Notes: generated by a model from the letters alone, not told the origin. A stretch of DNA of 7,022 nucleotides from Omnitrophica bacterium RIFCSPLOWO2_01_FULL_45_10 (GCA_001804165.1 MHFL01000047.1:29095-36116), one strand, 5' to 3'; counted from the stretch's first letter, positions 1 to 6,353 are shown. Numbers and translations: made by a program.

Positions 1-1017
1 ACTTTGGTCAAAACAGGCGTAAAGAAGGGCAGGGGCATTATTGTTACGGGCCATGGATTGAAGGTGCTGGAAGAACTGCTTAAACAAACAGAGGGAACCG
101 GAATAAATATTTATACTCACTCAGAGATGCTGCCCGCCCATGCTTACCCTGAATTAAAGAAGTATAGGCATCTCGTTGGAAACCTTGGCAAGGCATGGCA
201 CGACCAGAGAAGATTATTCGCGCAATATCCTATGGCGATCCTGGGCACATCGAACTGCGTCCTCATCCCAAAAGAAGAATATAAGGACAGGCTCTTTACT
301 ACAGGCCCGGTTAGGCTTCCGGGCGTCAAACATATAGCTGGATACGACTATACGCCCGTTATAGAGAAGGCCAAAACACTTCCGGAACTCGAAGAGCTGC
401 CCGGCGAGACTGTATTAACGACTGGGTACTCAAGATCTGTCGTTTTATCTTTGAAAGATAAGATAAAGGATTTGGTCGGAGAAGGAAAAATCCGCCACTT
501 TTTTCTCGTCGGAGGATGTGACTCGCCTACAAGGAAGATGGAGTATTATCGTGAGTTTGTCAGACTCCTGCCGAAGGATACGGTCGTCCTTACATTGGGA
601 TGCGGAAAATTTAGATTTAATGATTTAGACCTTGGAGAGATCGAGGGCATACCAAGACTTATAGATCTGGGCCAGTGTAATGATGCGATAGTTGCTATTG
701 ATATTGCTGTTAGCCTTGCCGAAGTCCTGGGCCTTGAGATAAAAGAGTTGCCGCTCACGCTCGTTTTGAGTTGGATGAACCAGGATGCGATTGCAATTCT
801 ATGGAGCCTTATCGCCTTAGGGATCACCGGAATATACTTAGGCCCTGTCCCGCCTGCATGGGCAAATGCCGGTATCCTTGAAGTGCTTGTAAATAGGTAT
901 GGCATAAAACTTATAGGAGATCCAAAACAGGACATTAGTGAGATTCTGGGTAATCCTGAAATTTCCTCTGTGAAATTTCAGGATGGCCACCCTAAAATTT
1001 TACAGAGAAAATTTTAG
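1..1017 (+). CDS. hcp: Hybrid cluster protein (hydroxylamine/NO reductase family), 3' part
   Basis: Partial gene, open at the left edge; roughly the first 220 codons of a usual ~540-residue protein are missing. Family knowledge: Hcp is a cytoplasmic Fe-S protein that reduces NO or hydroxylamine in anaerobes. Numbering visible residues from the TTG at 4, the hybrid-cluster ligands appear in the expected order: His17 (TGHGL), Glu41 ([12 protein letters not shown]), Cys85 (TSNC), Cys172 (VGGC, the persulfide Cys), Cys200 (LGCGKFRF) and Cys225 (DLGQCND). The LGCGKFRF and GQCND motifs separate it from the related CO dehydrogenases. Odd: the usual SWYEQKA motif reads SWMNQDA, so the Glu ligand is Asn259 and the nearby Lys is Asp261. 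Also odd: residues 318-337 and the stop codon are encoded by a repeat pair (953-1020), after the point where the family normally ends. A terminator separates it from the porin. Family is certain; activity is not. Confidence 0.93.
   Translation, partial: TLVKTGVKKGRGIIVTGHGLKVLEELLKQTEGTGINIYTHSEMLPAHAYPELKKYRHLVGNLGKAWHDQRRLFAQYPMAILGTSNCVLIPKEEYKDRLFTTGPVRLPGVKHIAGYDYTPVIEKAKTLPELEELPGETVLTTGYSRSVVLSLKDKIKDLVGEGKIRHFFLVGGCDSPTRKMEYYREFVRLLPKDTVVLTLGCGKFRFNDLDLGEIEGIPRLIDLGQCNDAIVAIDIAVSLAEVLGLEIKELPLTLVLSWMNQDAIAILWSLIALGITGIYLGPVPPAWANAGILEVLVNRYGIKLIGDPKQDISEILGNPEISSVKFQDGHPKILQRKF
953..984. repeat. Palindromic repeat unit A (left half of a mirror-image pair)
   Basis: A perfect 13-bp inverted repeat (953-965 with 972-984) surrounds the 6-nt loop CTCTGT. 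It lies inside the hcp reading frame. Compared with the reverse complement of unit B (989-1020) it is identical at 26 of 32 positions. The six differences form three base pairs of the stem, each changed on both sides. Confidence 0.85.
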
Positions 1018-1020
1018 GGT
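989..1020. repeat. Palindromic repeat unit B (right half of a mirror-image pair)
   Basis: A perfect 13-bp inverted repeat (989-1001 with 1008-1020) surrounds the loop ACAGAG, the exact reverse complement of unit A's loop. It contains the hcp stop codon (1015-1017). GGCC (985-988) separates it from unit A, so 953-1020 is one 68-bp imperfect palindrome with the layout of a REP/BIME-like element. No T-run follows, so it is not a standard terminator, although the hairpins could protect the 3' end of the hcp mRNA. Confidence 0.85.
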
Positions 1021-1084
1021 TACCAAAACCAAGATATTTTTACTTGTACTGATGTAAGACACATTGAAGTGTGATTAAAACGAA

Positions 1085-1113
1085 GGCGTTCTAGAAAAGG
1101 ACGCCATTTTTAT
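1085..1113 (+). terminator. Probable intrinsic terminator after hcp
   Basis: The stem GGCGTTC (1085-1091) pairs with GGACGCC (1099-1105), with one G-T pair and a 7-nt loop TAGAAAA. ATTTTTATTTT follows. It fits a rho-independent terminator closing the hcp transcript. It lies only about 10 nt before the porin Shine-Dalgarno, so if the porin promoter is in 1021-1084 it would instead act as a leader attenuator. I see no convincing promoter in that stretch. Confidence 0.6.
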
Positions 1114-1134
1114 TTTCTGAAAGGGGGTAAGATT

Positions 1135-2439
1135 ATGACTTTAGAGAAAATAGGCATAGTAATAATCTCATTATCTTTGATGATGGTATCAAGCCCGGCC
1201 TTTGCCGACAGTGGCGATGATACTGAAGGATTAAAGAAAGAGATCGGCATACTAAAAGAGAGATTGAATGCCTTGGAAGCTCGGCTGCAAAAATCCGACG
1301 CGAAGGCGGTCGAAATGGAAAAGATGCCAATGGAAGGAGTGCCTGCCGCAATAACCTCTTTCGCGAAAGAGATAGAGGTTCACGGATCGGTCGATACAGC
1401 ATATATATTCAATACAAGCACGCCTGTCTCGCCCAATGCGAGAACAAATAATTTAAGGGTCTTTGATACGGAGGCGAACGGTTTCATGCTCCATCTAGCA
1501 GAGTTAAATTTCGAAAAAACGATATCGCAAGAATCGCCTGTCGGTTTCAGGGTGGATTTAAGTTATGGTAAAGATGCTGAAATTTTTGATGCGGCAGGCC
1601 TTGGCAGCGGCACTGATGAATTCGACCTTCAACAGGCATATGCGCAGTTTTACGTTCCATTCAGCCTCCCCTTTATGCATGCCTTGAATTTTAGATTAGG
1701 AAAATACGTTACTTTACACGGTGCCGAAGTTATAGAGTCGGTTGATAACTGGAATCACTCAAGGTCGTTACTCTTCGGGTACGCCATACCTTTCACTCAT
1801 ACAGGCCTCAGGGCATATTATAGGCCTGTCGAGGATTGGCCGGTCGATGCATATATAGGTATAGTGAATGGATGGGATAATGTAAGCGATAATAACAGGG
1901 CAAAGAGCATTGAGGCGATGTTCTGTTACACGCCATTTGACAGTCTATCTTTGACTGTCGCAGGCATGTTCGGCCCGGAACGGGCTGGTTCAAATGAGGA
2001 CTTCAGAAATCTAATAGATACTGTTGTCACCTTTAAGCCGTTTGACAGATTGACGCTCAAGGCCAATTACGATTTTGGGTGGGAAGATAATGGAGCGTCT
2101 GCCACAGCTGGAAGCGCGTTTGAGAAAGACGCGGCGTGGGATGGGATAGCAGGTTACGCCAAATACGATATTTTCGATTGGTGGTCAGTAGCAGGCAGGG
2201 GCGAGTATTTCCACGATAGAGATGGCGTGAGGACAGGCCAGCTTACAAGCGCCACCATGCCGATGACGGATGTGGAGATAGCGGAGTTCACCTTAACGAA
2301 CGAATTTAAACTCTACAACAATCTGATAACGCGGCTTGAATATAGGTATGACAAGGCGAGCGGCCAGGTATACACGAAAGACAAGATTACCGCGAATCAT
2401 CAAAGCACTATCGCGGCTGAGGTGATATATAAATTTTAA
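1135..2439 (+). CDS. Outer-membrane beta-barrel porin, putative porin-2 (BBP2/OmpL-like) type
   Basis: A 434-residue protein. Residues 1-24 form a Sec signal peptide (hydrophobic IGIVIISLSLMMV, then AFA before Asp25). Residues about 31-53 are a heptad-like coiled coil (LKKEIGILKERLNALEARL). From about residue 80 onward the chain alternates aromatic and hydrophobic residues in many short strands with Gly/Asp-rich turns, and it ends in Phe434 (EVIYKF), as outer-membrane barrels do. The start ATG is set by AAGGGGG at 1121-1127, 7 nt upstream. The family name is by resemblance. The substrate cannot be read from the sequence. Only 23 nt separate it from amtB1, so co-transcription is likely and a role in letting ammonium or small nitrogen compounds through the outer membrane is an inference. 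The N-terminal coiled coil may bridge to the cell wall, as in other porins with periplasmic coils. Confidence 0.85.
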   Translation: MTLEKIGIVIISLSLMMVSSPAFADSGDDTEGLKKEIGILKERLNALEARLQKSDAKAVEMEKMPMEGVPAAITSFAKEIEVHGSVDTAYIFNTSTPVSPNARTNNLRVFDTEANGFMLHLAELNFEKTISQESPVGFRVDLSYGKDAEIFDAAGLGSGTDEFDLQQAYAQFYVPFSLPFMHALNFRLGKYVTLHGAEVIESVDNWNHSRSLLFGYAIPFTHTGLRAYYRPVEDWPVDAYIGIVNGWDNVSDNNRAKSIEAMFCYTPFDSLSLTVAGMFGPERAGSNEDFRNLIDTVVTFKPFDRLTLKANYDFGWEDNGASATAGSAFEKDAAWDGIAGYAKYDIFDWWSVAGRGEYFHDRDGVRTGQLTSATMPMTDVEIAEFTLTNEFKLYNNLITRLEYRYDKASGQVYTKDKITANHQSTIAAEVIYKF

Positions 2440-2462
2440 CGAAATTACCTAAAGGGGAGAAG

Positions 2463-3836
2463 ATGCTCATGAGAAAAAAATTGTTTGGTTTATTGTGTGT
2501 GATATTTTTGATCTCGCTAGCCGGAACATTAGCATTCGCTCAGGATCCGGCAGGGGCTAAGACTTTAGAGGCGAATCCATCCGCGCCTGTCGATTACGTC
2601 TGGATCTTGGTTTGCGCGTTCTTGGTTTTTTTCATGCAGGCGGGCTTTGCCATGGTGGAAACGGGTTTTTGCAGGGCAAAGAATGCCACTAATCTTATGG
2701 CTAAAAATACCATCGATTTTGTCATTGCCTCGCTGTTTTTTATGGCATTTGGGTTTGCCATAATGATGGGGCAGGATTTTAAAGGTCTCTTTGGCACAAC
2801 AGGATGGTTTTTGCATGGTTCGGAGTACGACGTAGGAAGATATCTGATGTTCTTTTGGCAGTTGGTCTTTGCCGGAACAGCGGCTACTATCGTCTCCGGG
2901 GCCGTGGCTGAGAGGTTAAAGTTTCCAGCTTACCTAATATATAGCGCAGTTGTGAGTTTGATTATCTATCCTCTTTACGGCCATTGGGTCTGGGGAGGCG
3001 GTTGGCTTTCAAAACTTCCTTTTGGCGCTGGACACGTTGACTTTGCCGGTTCAGGAGTCGTGCACACTGTAGGAGGTTTCGTAGGCCTTGCCGGAGCGGT
3101 GCTATTAGGGCCGAGGTTCGGAAAATTCGGCAAAGACGGCAGGCCTAAAGCCATACCCGGTCACAGTATCACGTTGGCTGCGCTCGGCACATTCATCTTG
3201 TGGTTTGGTTGGTTTGGGTTTAATCCGGGGTCGACATTCTCCGCTCATCAATTAAGGATAGCAGTGATCGCTGTGAATACAAATTTGGCTGCGGCAGCGG
3301 GGGCAGCGGCAGCGCTGCTTCTTGTTTTCGCGAAAACAAAGAAGTGGGATGTAGGCATGATGCTGAATGGGTGCTTGGCAGGATTAGTTGCTGTCACCGC
3401 TCCATGCGCCTGGGTTGAGGCGTGGGCCGCGGTCGTAATCGGCCTTATCGCCGGCATCCTCGTTGTTTTGAGTGTCTATTTTTGGGAAGCTCGGGGCGTT
3501 GATGACCCTGTCGGCGCTGTCAGTGTTCACGCGATCAACGGCGTTTGGGGACTTATCAGCGTAGGACTTTTCGCTGACGGCACTTATGGATTAGGCAATA
3601 CCGGCGCTCCATTGGTTAAAGGGCTATTTTATGGCGGCGGGACATCTCAACTAATCGCTCAACTTATTGGGGCTGGGACATGTGTTCTCTGGGCGCTTGG
3701 ATTGGGGCTCGTCCTTTTTAAGGTCATGGACTTATGGTTCGGGATTAGGGTTTCTCCCGAAGAAGAACTGAAAGGCCTTGATATCCCGGAACATGGCACG
3801 CCTGCCTATCCTAATTTTTATACGATGAATGGTTAA
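2463..3836 (+). CDS. amtB: Ammonium transporter (Amt/AmtB family), copy 1, with signal peptide
   Basis: Inner-membrane ammonium channel, about 11 membrane segments after a signal peptide (MRKKLFGLLCVIFLISLAG..AFA, cut near residue 26), as in E. coli AmtB. Pore residues by comparison with E. coli: Trp177 (WVWGGG; Trp148), Asp193 (DFAG; Asp160), the twin histidines His201 (VVH; His168) and His356 (SVH; His318), and Phe253/Ser257 (FNPGS; Phe215/Ser219). The cytoplasmic tail keeps the GLDxxxHGxxAY motif that couples subunits and receives PII. Two in-frame ATGs exist, 2463 and 2469. GGAG at 2456-2459 sits 3 nt from the first and 9 nt from the second, and glnK1 and amtB2 use 9 nt, so 2469 may be the true start. 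Downstream glnK1 follows after 17 nt. All key residues are intact, so it should be functional. Confidence 0.96.
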   Translation: MLMRKKLFGLLCVIFLISLAGTLAFAQDPAGAKTLEANPSAPVDYVWILVCAFLVFFMQAGFAMVETGFCRAKNATNLMAKNTIDFVIASLFFMAFGFAIMMGQDFKGLFGTTGWFLHGSEYDVGRYLMFFWQLVFAGTAATIVSGAVAERLKFPAYLIYSAVVSLIIYPLYGHWVWGGGWLSKLPFGAGHVDFAGSGVVHTVGGFVGLAGAVLLGPRFGKFGKDGRPKAIPGHSITLAALGTFILWFGWFGFNPGSTFSAHQLRIAVIAVNTNLAAAAGAAAALLLVFAKTKKWDVGMMLNGCLAGLVAVTAPCAWVEAWAAVVIGLIAGILVVLSVYFWEARGVDDPVGAVSVHAINGVWGLISVGLFADGTYGLGNTGAPLVKGLFYGGGTSQLIAQLIGAGTCVLWALGLGLVLFKVMDLWFGIRVSPEEELKGLDIPEHGTPAYPNFYTMNG

Positions 3837-3853
3837 ACCGGAGGTTTAGCAAA

Positions 3854-4192
3854 ATGAAAAAGATAGAGGCGGTAATCCGCGTAGAAAAGTTGGATGACGT
3901 CATGGACACCCTGGAGAAGTTAGGTTACCCTGGGATGACGGTAACCCGCGTCGAAGGGCATGGCAGGCAAAAGGGCCTGGTTGAGCAATTTCGCGGCCGG
4001 GAGTTCAAGGTGGAACTGTTGCCCAAAGTGAAGATAGAGATAATCGCGCATGAAAAGGACGTCGATAAGATAGTTGAGGGCATTTACAGGACTTCCAGAA
4101 CCGGCGAGATAGGTGACGGCAAGATATTTGTCTACCCGGTAGACAACGCCATGCGAATCCGCACCGGCGAAAAAGGGGACTCAGCTCTTTAA
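3854..4192 (+). CDS. glnK: PII signal protein (GlnK-type), copy 1, lacking Tyr51
   Basis: A 112-residue PII protein, full family length. PII trimers sense ATP/ADP and 2-oxoglutarate and block AmtB by inserting the T-loop into the pore. Seen: Gln39 and Lys58 (2-oxoglutarate site), TGEIGDGK at 83-90 (B-loop), Arg101 and Arg103 (nucleotide site), and Arg47, the residue that enters the AmtB pore in E. coli GlnK. Odd: position 51, the uridylylation site in proteobacteria, is Phe, position 46 is also Phe, and position 49 is Arg, so the T-loop has neither the Tyr nor the Ser modification site. It probably responds only to ligands. GGAGG at 3840-3844 lies 9 nt before the ATG. It follows amtB1 by 17 nt, and the HTH gene begins on the base after its stop. 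The symbol reflects linkage to amtB. Confidence 0.96.
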   Translation: MKKIEAVIRVEKLDDVMDTLEKLGYPGMTVTRVEGHGRQKGLVEQFRGREFKVELLPKVKIEIIAHEKDVDKIVEGIYRTSRTGEIGDGKIFVYPVDNAMRIRTGEKGDSAL

Positions 4193-4372
4193 ATGGTCGA
4201 TGAGGAACTCATTAGAAAAATACGGAAATTAAAGGATGAGAACCGATATACTTTGCACGATCTCTCGAAACGGCTCGATATGCATCTCTCTACAGTAGAG
4301 AGATGGCTTAAGACAGGGCATATCAATAAAGTTTACGCGAGAGTCGTGAGGGAAAGATTGGGGATAAATTAG
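4193..4372 (+). CDS. Small helix-turn-helix DNA-binding protein, 59 residues
   Basis: Begins MVDEELIRKIRKLK and ends RVVRERLGIN. Residues about 18-41 form a helix-turn-helix: first helix TLHDLSKRL, turn DMHL, recognition helix STVERWLKT. This resembles the minimal HTH of XRE/MerR-like regulators, with no added sensor or dimerisation domain visible. The ATG follows the glnK1 stop directly (TAAATG) in the same frame, so translation is probably coupled. The only Shine-Dalgarno-like run, AAGGGGA at 4173-4179, is 13 nt away and weak. Inference: a regulator whose level follows GlnK1, perhaps controlling this nitrogen locus. The protein is short, but charge pattern and HTH spacing look genuine. A 23-bp palindrome (4283-4305) lies across the codons of the recognition helix. 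I do not recognise a named family. Confidence 0.78.
   Translation: MVDEELIRKIRKLKDENRYTLHDLSKRLDMHLSTVERWLKTGHINKVYARVVRERLGIN
4283..4305. repeat. Perfect 11-bp inverted repeat inside the HTH gene
   Basis: CATCTCTCTAC (4283-4293) and GTAGAGAGATG (4295-4305) are exact reverse complements around a single central A. The palindrome covers codons 31-38 of the HTH protein. It could be a protein-binding dyad or an mRNA hairpin, or an accident of coding. Confidence 0.6.
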
Positions 4373-4384
4373 AGTGCGACCGAC

Positions 4385-4478
4385 TGTCATTGCGAGGAGC
4401 GAAGCGACGAAGCCCTGAGTTTTTGTCGAAGGGCTTTGCTCCTGCTTCGGCTACGACTCGCAGTCGCTCGCAATGACG
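4385..4478. repeat. REP/MITE-like intergenic inverted repeat (GTCATTGCGAG type)
   Basis: The ends GTCATTGCGAG (4386-4396) and CTCGCAATGAC (4467-4477) are perfect 11-bp inverted repeats. Inside, AAGCCCT (4410-4416) pairs with AGGGCTT (4430-4436), and CGAAGC (4400-4405) pairs with GCTTCG (4444-4449), giving nested structure. From memory, elements starting TGTCATTGCGAGGAGCGAAGCGACGAAGC occur in many copies between genes in diverse bacterial genomes. No coding capacity is seen. It lies between the HTH gene and amtB2 and so separates the two amtB-glnK blocks. Confidence 0.8.
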
Positions 4479-4501
4479 CACGTTAGAGCTTTGCAAATTT
4501 T

Positions 4502-4529
4502 TTTGCTCAATTATTCCCAATTGAATAAA
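4502..4529. promoter_or_regulatory. Operator-like dyad upstream of amtB2
   Basis: Half-site TTTGCTCAATT (4502-4512) faces AATTGAATAAA (4519-4529) across 6 nt; 9 of 11 positions pair. The same two half-sites recur, in tandem, upstream of glnA at 6309-6330. It ends 41 nt before the amtB2 start. Recurrence at two nitrogen genes suggests a shared regulator. The protein that binds is unknown. Confidence 0.5.
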
Positions 4530-4535
4530 CAGATG

Positions 4536-4541
4536 GATAAT
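4536..4541 (+). promoter_or_regulatory. Weak -10-like box for amtB2
   Basis: GATAAT with TG directly upstream resembles a sigma70 -10 element. No good -35 exists at the right distance (ATTCCC lies there, within the dyad at 4502-4529), so a promoter here would probably depend on an activator. Transcription would start about 20-25 nt before the amtB2 ATG. Confidence 0.3.
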
Positions 4542-4570
4542 ACCGAGAATTTGAAAGGAGGCGGATGTAG

Positions 4571-5896
4571 ATGGATATGAAGATAGTTGTTGATACGATA
4601 TGGGTATTGATTACGGCGAAGATGGTTTTCTTTATGAATTTGGGTTTTGCCATGGTGGAGTCGGGTTTTGCCAGAGCGAAAAATTGCGTGAACATCCTGT
4701 CCAAAAATTTTATCGTCTTCGCAGTATCATCGCTTGGATTTCTGTTTTTGGGATGGGGATTGATGTTCGGCGACGGAAACGCGTTTGTCGGCCTAAAGGG
4801 GCTATTCTTCGCAAGCGGCATGGACAATTCGCCCGCGACCGGCGCGGCATATGAAGGAGTCTATTCGGCGATTGCCTGGACAGGCGTTCCGTTTTGGGCG
4901 AAATTCTTCTTCCAACTCGTATTCTGTGGAACGGCCGCGACAATCGTCTCCGGCGCGGTAGCGGAAAGGATAAAGTATCTATCATTTATCATCTTCTCTT
5001 TCATAATGACGATGGTCATATATCCAATAGTCGGTCACTGGGTCTGGGGCGGGGGATGGCTGGCTCAGAAAGGCATGTTTGATTTTGCCGGATCCACTGT
5101 CGTTCACTCTGTGGGAGGATGGGCCGCCCTGGCCGGCGTGCTCGTTTTGGGCCCTCGTTTCGGAAAATATTCCAATGGCAAGATAAACCCCATACCCGGG
5201 CACAATCTTTCCCTCGCGACCTTGGGGACATTCGTTCTATGGTTTGGATGGTTCGGATTTAACCCTGGCTCAACAATGAGCGCTGACCCAATGGCAATTA
5301 GTCACGTTGCTATTACAACAAATACAGCGGCTGCCGCGGCCATAATGAGTTCTACTATTATATCGTGGCTCTTCTTAGGCAAGCCGGATTTAGGCATGAC
5401 CCTCAATGGATGCCTCGCCGGGCTTGTGGCCATAACGGCCCCTTGCGCCTTCGTGAGCGTGGCAAGTTCTATTGTCATCGGTTTGATCGCTGGCGTATTA
5501 GTGGTATTGTCTGTCATCTCTTTCGATAAGTTGAAGATAGATGATCCGGTCGGAGCGTTATCCGTGCATTTGGTAAACGGGGTCTTCGGCACCCTCTGCG
5601 TAGGGCTATTTGCCATTGACAAGATAACCGGAACGGCAACAGGGAACGGCTTATTTTACGGCGGCGGTTGGAAATTGTTTAACGCGCAATTGACGGCTGT
5701 CATCAGCGTGGCCATTTATACCTTTATAGTTTCTCTTATCGCATGGGCCATTTTAAAAGTAACCATAGGCATTAGGGTCAGTTTGCAGGAAGAGATTGAG
5801 GGGCTGGACATAGGCGAGCATGGCAATTCCGCTTACCCGGAATTTTTAGGAAGAAAGCCCGCATACTCATTCTTGGGAATTAAGTCTGATAAGTAA
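4571..5896 (+). CDS. amtB: Ammonium transporter (Amt/AmtB family), copy 2
   Basis: A 441-residue inner-membrane ammonium channel without a signal peptide: the first membrane helix begins within about ten residues of the start. Pore residues are all present: Trp159 (WVWGGG), Asp171 (DFAG), His179 (VVH), His333 (SVH), and Phe230/Ser234 (FNPGS). The C-terminal tail carries GLDxxxHGxxAY, the PII-binding and subunit-coupling region, then about 18 extra residues. It differs from copy 1 mainly in the leader and in a longer outside loop near residues 67-108. AAGGAGG (4555-4561) is 9 nt before ATG 4571. An ATG at 4565 is followed at once by TAG, so it cannot be the start. Its glnK partner follows after 25 nt. 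Two full-length channels with different leaders suggest old divergence or separate origin, not a recent tandem copy. Confidence 0.96.
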   Translation: MDMKIVVDTIWVLITAKMVFFMNLGFAMVESGFARAKNCVNILSKNFIVFAVSSLGFLFLGWGLMFGDGNAFVGLKGLFFASGMDNSPATGAAYEGVYSAIAWTGVPFWAKFFFQLVFCGTAATIVSGAVAERIKYLSFIIFSFIMTMVIYPIVGHWVWGGGWLAQKGMFDFAGSTVVHSVGGWAALAGVLVLGPRFGKYSNGKINPIPGHNLSLATLGTFVLWFGWFGFNPGSTMSADPMAISHVAITTNTAAAAAIMSSTIISWLFLGKPDLGMTLNGCLAGLVAITAPCAFVSVASSIVIGLIAGVLVVLSVISFDKLKIDDPVGALSVHLVNGVFGTLCVGLFAIDKITGTATGNGLFYGGGWKLFNAQLTAVISVAIYTFIVSLIAWAILKVTIGIRVSLQEEIEGLDIGEHGNSAYPEFLGRKPAYSFLGIKSDK

Positions 5897-5921
5897 AATA
5901 AAGATGGGGGAGGAAAAGTAA

Positions 5922-6260
5922 ATGAAAAAGATCGAAGTCATAATACGGCCCGAGCGGCTCGAGGCGGTGCGCGCGGCTTTAGAAAATGCCGGGTGCGCGG
6001 GCCTCATGATCTCTGAGATTGAAGGGCACGGCAAGCAGAAGGGCGTCGTCCAGCAGTGGCGAGGCGAGAAGTATAAGGTTGACCTTTTGCCAAAGGTAAA
6101 GATAGAAGCTATAGTGAGGGACGAAGAGGTAGAGAGGCTAATCAAGGCGGTCATCGATAACGCTCGGACAGGAGAGGTAGGAGATGGAAAAATATTTATC
6201 TCTCCTATAGAAAACGTTATACGTATTCGCACCGGCGAGAACGGAGAGAGCGCGATATAG
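5922..6260 (+). CDS. glnK: PII signal protein (GlnK-type), copy 2, with Tyr51
   Basis: A 112-residue PII protein. Gln39, Lys58, TGEVGDGK (83-90), Arg101 and Arg103 are intact, and the T-loop has Arg47 for plugging the channel. Unlike copy 1 it keeps Tyr51 (GEKY), the residue uridylylated by GlnD in proteobacteria. Whether this organism has GlnD is not visible. Position 46 is Trp and position 49 is Glu, so cyanobacterial Ser49 phosphorylation is excluded. The Shine-Dalgarno GGGGGAGG (5906-5913) is strong and 8 nt from the ATG. It pairs with amtB2 upstream. A clear intrinsic terminator after it was not found; the T8 run at 6304-6311 lacks a convincing stem. It may also bind other targets, but none is shown here. 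Confidence 0.96.
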   Translation: MKKIEVIIRPERLEAVRAALENAGCAGLMISEIEGHGKQKGVVQQWRGEKYKVDLLPKVKIEAIVRDEEVERLIKAVIDNARTGEVGDGKIFISPIENVIRIRTGENGESAI

Positions 6261-6308
6261 ACGCCGGATAATAAAATGATAGAAAAGGTTGGCCGTTCAG
6301 AGGTTTTT

Positions 6309-6351
6309 TTTATTCAATTTTTGCTCAATTGATTAATCAAATGAGCAAAAA
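6309..6351. promoter_or_regulatory. Cluster of three operator-like half-sites and long palindrome
   Basis: TTTATTCAATT (6309-6319) and TTTGCTCAATT (6320-6330) stand head to tail with an 11-bp period, and AAATGAGCAAA (6339-6349) is an inverted copy with one mismatch. The first two are exact matches, one as reverse complement, to the half-sites at 4502-4529. Positions 6318-6351 form a 34-bp palindrome broken only by A6328/A6341. The T-run is at the 5' side, so it is not a normal + strand terminator. Confidence 0.55.
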
Positions 6352-6353
6352 AA

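Noticed and set aside
546..935. 129-codon open frame on the - strand inside hcp
   Set aside because: It runs antisense to clear Hcp motifs, has no family resemblance and no plausible ribosome site; it is a by-product of codon use on the other strand.
1..1017. Carbon monoxide dehydrogenase (CooS) instead of Hcp
   Set aside because: The folds are related, but [20 protein letters not shown] and DLGQCND are Hcp motifs.
4373..4570. Sigma54 promoter for amtB2
   Set aside because: TTGCA occurs at 4491-4495, but the GG needed about 12 bp before its GC is absent.
4600..4854. 84-codon + strand frame inside amtB2
   Set aside because: It overlaps membrane segments of AmtB2 in another frame and has no separate support.
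5867..6232. 121-codon open frame on the - strand across glnK2
   Set aside because: It mirrors the conserved PII gene, is Ser-rich in the way antisense frames are, and matches no known protein.
6289..6311. Intrinsic terminator after glnK2 at the T8 run
   Set aside because: The upstream bases form only a 2-4 bp stem with G-T pairs, too weak to call.
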